Assembly: GCA_913050105.1 (NCBI GenBank)
Contig: CAJWZN010000040.1
Location: forward strand, 1 to 10,478
Source of the DNA: an uncultured Synechococcus sp.
Lineage (GTDB): Bacteria > Cyanobacteriota > Cyanobacteriia > PCC-6307 > Cyanobiaceae
Length of the DNA stretch: 10,478 nt
Direction of reading: 5' to 3'
The stretch's first letter is position 1, and each line of letters opens with the position of its first letter. The translations under genes and the position numbers were made by a program. Below, piece by piece: positions 1-4,628 of the stretch. Under the pieces are notes generated by a model. The model had not been told where the DNA came from and did no database searches. It saw nothing but the letters and a program-made list of their open reading frames with translations.

Positions 1-65
1 ACACAGCTGTGGGAGGTCAGTCCGGCTGGCTTGTCGATCACCACAAAGCCGAAGGGGCCGTCCAC
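1..65 (-). CDS. truB: tRNA pseudouridine(55) synthase TruB, 5' end only
   Basis: The minus strand encodes 21 complete residues that read VDGPFGFVVIDKPAGLTSHSC, running off the left edge. The IDKPAGLTSH block is the N-terminal motif of TruB, the enzyme that makes pseudouridine 55 in the T-loop of tRNAs. The catalytic Asp lies further in and is outside the window. I chose the GTG at 65 because the recognisable family sequence starts two residues later. An in-frame ATG at 104 would add 13 residues (MGCNSLSSRRPAP) and would overlap the divergent methyltransferase start, so it is less likely but not excluded. In other picocyanobacteria truB lies close to rpmA-rplU and the kai genes, as I recall, which fits. 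Identification is fairly sure from the motif alone; the start is not. Confidence 0.82.
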   Translation of the reverse strand, partial: MDGPFGFVVIDKPAGLTSHSC

Positions 66-79
66 AGGGGCAGGTCGTC

Positions 80-868
80 GTGAGCTCAGACTGTTGCATC
101 CCATCGGTCCTGCCAGTGCCCCAGCTTCGTGACAGCCGCAGTGTTTCTGTAGAAGCCTTTCTGCAGGACGGTCTTGCTGTGAAGCAGCACCTCAGCCGTT
201 ATCTGCAGCTGCCACTGGAGGTTGTGGAGCAACGGCTACCGACCAGCACCGATGACCTGGCCGACCTGCATCCCGGAGCTTTCCGCCCGGAGGATGCCAC
301 GACCTTTTACGAGGACACCGTCGGCACCGGGCACCTGTTGGAGTTGGCCGCATGGCATCTCAGCAGTGCGGATTACATCGCTGACACGCTGCGTTTGCAG
401 GGCATGGCGGTAAGGGGTCAGGTTTTGGATTTCGGTGGAGGCATCGGCACGCATGCTCTGTCGGCGGCAGCTCTGCCTCAGGTGGATCACCTCTGGTTTG
501 TGGATCTCAACCCGCAAAATCGGGCTTTTGTGCAACACCGGGCAGAGATCCTTGGCCTGGCTCACAAGCTTTCGGTGCATCGCGATCTCGAAAGCACAGG
601 TGATGTTCGCTTCGACGCATTGGTGTGTCTCGATGTGCTGGAGCACCTGCCGGATCCATCAGCGCAGCTGACGGAATTTCATCGGCGTATGGCGCCGGAG
701 GCCATCGCCCTGATGAACTGGTATTTCTTCAAGGGTCACAACGGTGAGTACCCCTTCCATTTCGATGATCCGCAGCTGGTGAACGGTTTCTTTCAAACGC
801 TGCAGAGTCGGTTCCTGGAGGTGTTTCACCCGTTGCTGATCACGGCTCGCCTCTACAGCAAAGCCTGA
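80..868 (+). CDS. class I SAM-dependent methyltransferase, substrate unknown
   Basis: A 262-residue protein with a Rossmann-type methyltransferase domain in its second half. Motif I, the SAM-binding glycine loop, is VLDFGGGIGTH at about residues 115-125. The acidic ribose-binding end of strand 2 is FVDLNP at 140-145, and motif IV/post-II appears as FDALVCLDVLEHLPDP at 178-193. The first 100 residues are helical and carry no motif I recognise; they may contact the substrate. The start is GTG at 80, with a weak AGGT four bases before it. It reads away from truB, with a 14-base gap if truB starts at 65, and it converges on rpmA. No neighbour reveals the substrate. The DVLEHLPDP motif is common in methyltransferases acting on small molecules, lipids or sugars, but that does not settle a function. 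The methyltransferase fold is sure; any specific role is open. Confidence 0.85.
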   Translation: MSSDCCIPSVLPVPQLRDSRSVSVEAFLQDGLAVKQHLSRYLQLPLEVVEQRLPTSTDDLADLHPGAFRPEDATTFYEDTVGTGHLLELAAWHLSSADYIADTLRLQGMAVRGQVLDFGGGIGTHALSAAALPQVDHLWFVDLNPQNRAFVQHRAEILGLAHKLSVHRDLESTGDVRFDALVCLDVLEHLPDPSAQLTEFHRRMAPEAIALMNWYFFKGHNGEYPFHFDDPQLVNGFFQTLQSRFLEVFHPLLITARLYSKA

Positions 869-884
869 GGGCGGATCACAGAAA

Positions 885-914
885 AGCCCCAGTCACCGTG
901 GTGGTGCTGGGGCT
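885..914 (-). terminator. intrinsic terminator of the rplU-rpmA operon
   Basis: AGCCCCAG (885-892) pairs exactly with CTGGGGCT (907-914). The stem continues with CACC (894-897) against GGTG (903-906) after a single bulged T, leaving a five-base loop. Read on the minus strand, the GC-rich stem is followed by TTTTC, so it is a rho-independent terminator about 40 bases after the rpmA stop. On the plus strand no T-run follows, so it would be at best a weak terminator for the converging methyltransferase gene, though it may still act in both directions. Confidence 0.8.
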
Positions 915-955
915 GGAATGAACGTTGATGCGTCTGGGAGCAATTGATCTGCTGT

Positions 956-1222
956 TCAGACGGCAGCAGCGATATTGATGCGCTTGCGGGTGCGCAGGCC
1001 GCGGCGAATGGTTTCGAATTTCACCACACCGTCGGTGAGTGCAAAAAGTGTGTCGTCCTTGCCTTTGCCGACGTTGATGCCGGGCAGCACGGAGGTGCCG
1101 CGCTGGCGGATCAGGATCGAGCCGGCAGAGACGCTGGTGCCGCCGTATGCCTTCACACCAAGACGCTTGGAATTGGAATCGCGGCCGTTGCGTGTTGAAC
1201 CTGTGCCTTTCTTATGTGCCAT
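956..1222 (-). CDS. rpmA: 50S ribosomal protein L27
   Basis: An 88-residue basic protein starting MAHKKGTGSTRNGRDSNSKR, the highly conserved N-terminus of bacterial L27. This tail reaches towards the peptidyl-transferase centre of the large ribosomal subunit and helps place tRNA. It is followed by the conserved LGVKAYGG and the IRQRGT.VLPG.NVG.GKDDTLFAL core. The length is normal for the family. There is no cleavable N-terminal extension of the type found in Firmicutes L27. The ATG is preceded by a pyrimidine-rich stretch and not by a Shine-Dalgarno. It lies 44 bases downstream of rplU in the standard L21-L27 order, so the two are almost certainly cotranscribed, and a hairpin terminator follows. 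Identification is certain. Confidence 0.97.
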   Translation of the reverse strand: MAHKKGTGSTRNGRDSNSKRLGVKAYGGTSVSAGSILIRQRGTSVLPGINVGKGKDDTLFALTDGVVKFETIRRGLRTRKRINIAAAV

Positions 1223-1266
1223 GAGGAGGAAGAGGGGGGTGGGGCGGAAATGAAGAACCGGGAGGG

Positions 1267-1632
1267 TCAGCCGATGGCCTTGCCGCCCACGGAGATGGAC
1301 TGAACCATCACCCGGGTGAGCTCCTGACGATGACCATTCTTGCTGCGCGTCTTCTTTTTCGGGCGCATTTTGTACACGATCACCTTGGGCCCGCGACGGT
1401 GGGACATGACCTTCAGCTCGACGGTTGCGTCTTTGACGTAGGGCTGACCCAGGGTCGTGCCCTTGGCATCCTTCACCAGCAGCACGTTCTCGAGCTTGAT
1501 GGTGTCGTCGACGTCAGCCTGAAGACGATCCAGGTCGTAATAGCGGTTGGGCTGAACCCAGACCTGGGTGCCGGAGGCTTCAACGATGGCGTAAGCCTCG
1601 TTTGATTCGGGTGCTGTTTTGGTGTCGGCCAT
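1267..1632 (-). CDS. rplU: 50S ribosomal protein L21
   Basis: A 121-residue protein of the L21 family, which binds 23S rRNA in the large subunit. After a 12-residue polar N-terminal extension (MADTKTAPESNE) the family core begins with AYAIVEASGTQVWVQPNRYYDLDRL. The basic RNA-binding segment near residues 77-104 contains SHRRGPKVIVYKMRPKKK and NGHRQ, the L21 signature region. The E. coli protein has 103 residues; the excess here is mostly the N-terminal extension and the C-terminal SISVGGKAIG. It is the first gene of the rplU-rpmA operon and is divergent from kaiA. The ATG at 1632 has no Shine-Dalgarno, like most genes in this window. Identification is certain; the exact start could be a few residues further in. 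Confidence 0.96.
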   Translation of the reverse strand: MADTKTAPESNEAYAIVEASGTQVWVQPNRYYDLDRLQADVDDTIKLENVLLVKDAKGTTLGQPYVKDATVELKVMSHRRGPKVIVYKMRPKKKTRSKNGHRQELTRVMVQSISVGGKAIG

Positions 1633-1763
1633 GCGTATGAGACGCGGTCAGGCTCGGCAAAACCGATTTGGCCTGAAGCCGCAATCGAAAAACAAACCAA
1701 GATCTTCGACCCTCAAGCCCCCCACCGTCAACATTCAGGAACGTTTGAATCCTGACCCTGCGG
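1633..1763. promoter_or_regulatory. divergent promoter region between rplU and kaiA
   Basis: These 131 bases separate two divergent start codons and must hold the rplU promoter; they are also the obvious place for the promoter of kaiA. On the minus strand a TTGACG (1731-1726) would serve as a -35 box for rplU, but the six bases at the usual spacing (CGAAGA) do not resemble a -10 box. An eight-base palindrome AAGATCTT lies at 1699-1706 beside an A-rich plus-strand stretch (1687-1700). No binding site for a known regulator can be named from sequence alone, and no start-proximal Shine-Dalgarno is present on either side. Confidence 0.35.
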
Positions 1764-2642
1764 ATGGCCCGGCCCGGCCTCACCATTGCTCTGCTGCTGC
1801 GAACTCCTGGTTTGGCGCAGTCCTGCCGGCAGTGGCTGCCCGAAAACCGTTATGAGCCGATCGATCTGCTGACGGATGACGATCGGGATCTCGTGGCGCT
1901 GCTTCATCAACGGCAGGAGGCCATTGATGCGGTGGTGATTGAGCAGGACCTGCTCGATAGCGACAGCCGGGAGCAGCTTGTGGCCGGAGGCCTTCTCTTC
2001 CCAGCGGTCCTGGTGGGAGAGGTGAAGGGGCGTGTTGATTACCACCCCGAGGAACTGCATCTTGCAGCGGATCAGCTGGCTCAACTCGGTTACAACATCG
2101 ATGCAGCGATCTCCCGCTTCCTGCGTCAAGGTCGCGCTGATGGACGATCCGAGGAACTACGCAGCGGCGCTGTGGACCGCCTGTCGCAGCGTTTGCAGGA
2201 GCGGCTGGGTTATTTAGGGGTCTTCTACAAGCGGGATCCATCCCGATTCCTCGGACGGTTGTCGGTCGAGGAACGCAATGAGTTGCTCGAGTCGCTGCAG
2301 CGCACCTACCGCGACTTGCTGGCGAACTATTTCAGTGATCCCGCTGCATCAAACCAGGCTCTGGAAAGCTTTGTGAACACGGCTTTCTTCAGTGATCTGC
2401 CCATCACGCGAACAGTGGAGATCCACGTGAATCTGATTGACGAGTTCTGGACGCAGCTGCGATTGGAGGGTCATAAAAGTGATTTTCTTCAGGATTACCG
2501 CCTTGCACTTCTCGATGTGATGGCTCATTTGTGTGAGATGTACAGGCGTTCCGTCCCACCGGAGATTCCTCTGGTGGGTTCGCTCACCGGTCGCAACCTG
2601 GCTGAGTCAGATCCATCGGATGCCCCGGAGGTGTCGTCATGA
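1764..2642 (+). CDS. kaiA: circadian clock protein KaiA
   Basis: A full-length 292-residue KaiA (284 in Synechococcus elongatus). KaiA binds the C-terminal tail of KaiC and stimulates its autophosphorylation. Residues 1 to about 125 form the divergent pseudo-receiver domain, which lacks a proper phospho-acceptor site. Residues about 137-266 form the all-helical KaiA-C dimerisation and KaiC-binding domain, with highly conserved stretches: RLQERLGYLGVFYKRDP (143-159), VNTAFFSDLPIT (204-215), VEIHVNLIDEF (218-228) and the ending DYRLALLDVMAHLCEMYRRSVP (244-265). After this the S. elongatus protein stops, but here a polar tail of about 26 residues follows. The start is ATG at 1764, which leaves a normal N-terminus (LTIALLLRTPG) but has no Shine-Dalgarno. 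The stop overlaps the kaiB start as ATGA. An intact kaiA argues for Synechococcus over Prochlorococcus. Identification is certain. Confidence 0.97.
   Translation: MARPGLTIALLLRTPGLAQSCRQWLPENRYEPIDLLTDDDRDLVALLHQRQEAIDAVVIEQDLLDSDSREQLVAGGLLFPAVLVGEVKGRVDYHPEELHLAADQLAQLGYNIDAAISRFLRQGRADGRSEELRSGAVDRLSQRLQERLGYLGVFYKRDPSRFLGRLSVEERNELLESLQRTYRDLLANYFSDPAASNQALESFVNTAFFSDLPITRTVEIHVNLIDEFWTQLRLEGHKSDFLQDYRLALLDVMAHLCEMYRRSVPPEIPLVGSLTGRNLAESDPSDAPEVSS
2627..2632 (+). promoter_or_regulatory. Shine-Dalgarno of kaiB, inside the kaiA 3' end
   Basis: GGAGGT lies six bases before the kaiB ATG (2639) and within the last codons of kaiA. It is a near-perfect anti-16S match at the best spacing. It fixes the kaiB start at 2639 and supports both coupled and independent initiation on kaiB. 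The other starts in this window have no match of this quality. Confidence 0.75.
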
Positions 2643-3010
2643 GTCCTCGCAAGACTTACATCCTCAAGCTCTACGTCGCAGGCAACACGCCCAATTCAAT
2701 GAGGGCTCTCAAAACGCTTCGAAACATTCTCGAAACGGAGTTTCGCGGGGTGTATGCCCTCAAGGTGATCGATGTGCTGAAGAATCCGCAGCTGGCGGAG
2801 GAAGACAAGATTCTTGCCACTCCAACGCTCGCCAAAATTCTGCCGCCACCGGTCCGCCGGATCATCGGCGACCTGTCCGATCGGGAGCGGGTGCTGATCG
2901 GGCTTGATCTTCTCTACGACGAGTTGGCAGACAACACGTTTGGCTCCGGTTATCTCGATGCCGTTGATGAGGATGACGAAATCCAGATGGAAGGGGGCGC
3001 CGATTCTTAA
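2639..3010 (+). CDS. kaiB: circadian clock protein KaiB
   Basis: KaiB binds the CI ring of phosphorylated KaiC after switching to a thioredoxin-like fold, captures KaiA, and so drives the dephosphorylation phase. Residues 1-93 closely follow S. elongatus KaiB: MSPRKTYILKLYVAGNTPNS, then ALKVIDVLKNPQLAEEDKI (40-58), ATPTLAKILPPPVRRIIGD (60-78) and RVLIGLDLLY (84-93). The residues studied as fold-switch determinants are in place: Tyr7, Gly88, Asp90 and Tyr93. The S. elongatus protein ends at 102 residues, but this one has 123, with an acidic tail rich in Asp, Glu and Gly (DAVDEDDEIQMEGGADS). The ATG overlaps the kaiA stop by four bases and has a strong Shine-Dalgarno, so it is probably translationally coupled to kaiA. 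A hairpin begins immediately after its TAA. Identification is certain. Confidence 0.97.
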   Translation: MSPRKTYILKLYVAGNTPNSMRALKTLRNILETEFRGVYALKVIDVLKNPQLAEEDKILATPTLAKILPPPVRRIIGDLSDRERVLIGLDLLYDELADNTFGSGYLDAVDEDDEIQMEGGADS

Positions 3011-3031
3011 GCGAGGTGGTGATCACTTCGC
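3011..3031 (+). promoter_or_regulatory. hairpin directly after the kaiB stop codon
   Basis: GCGAGGTG (3011-3018) pairs with CACTTCGC (3024-3031) over eight base pairs, one of them G-U, around a five-base loop GTGAT. It begins on the first base after the kaiB TAA. No T-run follows (CTCTGCTCAAGG), so it is not a normal intrinsic terminator. It could protect the 3' end of a processed kaiAB message or lower read-through into kaiC. The remaining 45 bases before kaiC hold only a weak -10-like TATCTA (3047-3052) with no good -35. The pairing is read directly; the role is inference. Confidence 0.5.
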
Positions 3032-3076
3032 CTCTGCTCAAGGTTCTATCTACGTTCCATTCATAAGTGTTGCGCC

Positions 3077-4615
3077 ATGCAGTTTCCTCCCACCAGCGGC
3101 CCGACTCAGATGCAGGTTCAGAAGCTCCCGACGGGAATCGAGGGCTTCGATGATGTTTGTCAGGGTGGACTTCCTATTGGTCGCAGCACCCTGGTCAGCG
3201 GCACATCCGGCACCGGCAAGACGGTGTTCTCGCTGCACTTCCTTCACAACGGCATCAAGGATTTCGACGAGCCGGGAATCTTCGTCACCTTTGAGGAGTC
3301 ACCGCTCGACATCCTGCGCAATGCCGCGAGTTTCGGCTGGAATCTGCAGGAGATGGTGGAACAGGACAAGCTGTTCATCCTGGATGCTTCCCCTGATCCT
3401 GATGGTCAGGATGTCGCGGGCAACTTCGATCTCTCCGGCCTGATCGAGCGGATCAACTACGCCATCCGTAAGTACAAGGCCAAAAGAGTGGCGATCGATT
3501 CGATCACCGCCGTGTTTCAGCAGTACGACGCGGTTTTCGTGGTGCGGAGGGAGATCTTCCGTTTGATCGCCCGGCTCAAGGAAATCGGTGTCACCACGTT
3601 GATGACGACCGAGCGCATCGATGAGTACGGACCGATAGCGCGCTACGGCGTTGAGGAATTCGTGTCCGACAACGTCGTGATCCTGCGCAATGTTCTGGAG
3701 GGAGAACGGCGTCGGCGCACCGTGGAGATCCTCAAGCTGCGTGGCACCACTCACATGAAGGGAGAATTCCCTTTCACCATGGGTGCTCACGGCATCAGCA
3801 TCTTCCCGTTGGGTGCCATGCGCCTCACTCAGCGCTCATCAAACGTGCGGGTCAGCTCCGGTGTGCCACGCCTGGACGACATGTGCGGTGGAGGCTTCTT
3901 CAAGGATTCGATCATCCTGGCCACAGGTGCCACTGGAACCGGCAAAACCATGCTGGTGTCCAAGTTCATCGAAGACGCTTGCCGCAACAAGGAGCGCGCC
4001 ATCCTGTTTGCCTATGAGGAGTCCCGTGCCCAGCTGCTGCGTAATGGCACCAGCTGGGGGATCGATTTTGAGCAGATGGAACAGGATGGAATGCTCAAAA
4101 TCATCTGTGCCTATCCGGAGTCGACGGGCCTTGAGGATCACCTCCAGATCATCAAGACGGAAATCAGTCACTTCAAGCCATCGCGCTTGGCGATCGATTC
4201 CCTGTCAGCTCTGGCCAGAGGCGTCAGTCACAATGCCTTCCGCCAGTTTGTGATCGGAGTTACCGGCTACGCCAAGCAGGAGGAAATCGCAGGTTTCTTC
4301 ACGAACACCTCAGAGGAGTTCATGGGCAGCCACTCGATCACCGACTCTCATATCTCCACGATCACCGACACGATTCTGTTGCTGCAGTACGTGGAGATCC
4401 GTGGAGAGATGGCACGGGCCCTCAATGTGTTCAAGATGCGTGGTTCCTGGCATGACAAGGGCATCCGTGAATTCGTGATCACTGGTAATGGGCCGCAGAT
4501 CAAGGATTCCTTCTCCAACTTCGAGCGGATTATTTCGGGTGTTCCGCACCGGGTCACCAACGATGAACGCAGTGAGCTGTCCCGCATTGCTCGAGGAGTG
4601 TCGAGCGACGACTGA
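3077..4615 (+). CDS. kaiC: circadian clock ATPase/kinase KaiC
   Basis: KaiC is the hexameric double-ring core of the clock, with slow ATPase activity and ordered autophosphorylation. The 512-residue protein has two RecA-like domains. CI: Walker A GTSGTGKT at 42-49, catalytic Glu pair at 73-74 (FVTFEES). CII: Walker A GATGTGKT at 284-291, Glu pair at 314-315 (FAYEES). The phosphosite pair is Ser427-Thr428 in ITDSHISTITDT, corresponding to Ser431-Thr432 of S. elongatus, with Thr422 in the place of Thr426. The KaiA-binding A-loop and tail follow (IISGVPHRVTNDERSELSRIARG), with a final tail a few residues shorter than in S. elongatus. The N-terminus, MQFPPTSGPTQMQVQ, differs from S. elongatus; an internal Met12 is an alternative start. 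There is no Shine-Dalgarno. It lies 66 bases after kaiB and probably shares its transcript. It ends 13 bases from the convergent nblS stop. Identification is certain. Confidence 0.98.
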   Translation: MQFPPTSGPTQMQVQKLPTGIEGFDDVCQGGLPIGRSTLVSGTSGTGKTVFSLHFLHNGIKDFDEPGIFVTFEESPLDILRNAASFGWNLQEMVEQDKLFILDASPDPDGQDVAGNFDLSGLIERINYAIRKYKAKRVAIDSITAVFQQYDAVFVVRREIFRLIARLKEIGVTTLMTTERIDEYGPIARYGVEEFVSDNVVILRNVLEGERRRRTVEILKLRGTTHMKGEFPFTMGAHGISIFPLGAMRLTQRSSNVRVSSGVPRLDDMCGGGFFKDSIILATGATGTGKTMLVSKFIEDACRNKERAILFAYEESRAQLLRNGTSWGIDFEQMEQDGMLKIICAYPESTGLEDHLQIIKTEISHFKPSRLAIDSLSALARGVSHNAFRQFVIGVTGYAKQEEIAGFFTNTSEEFMGSHSITDSHISTITDTILLLQYVEIRGEMARALNVFKMRGSWHDKGIREFVITGNGPQIKDSFSNFERIISGVPHRVTNDERSELSRIARGVSSDD

Positions 4616-4628
4616 GATTGGGATTCCT

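Noticed and set aside
3024..3052. kaiC-specific promoter in the kaiB-kaiC gap
   Set aside because: TATCTA at 3047-3052 resembles a -10 box, but the bases at -35 spacing (around CACTTC) do not match and overlap the hairpin. Not strong enough to call.
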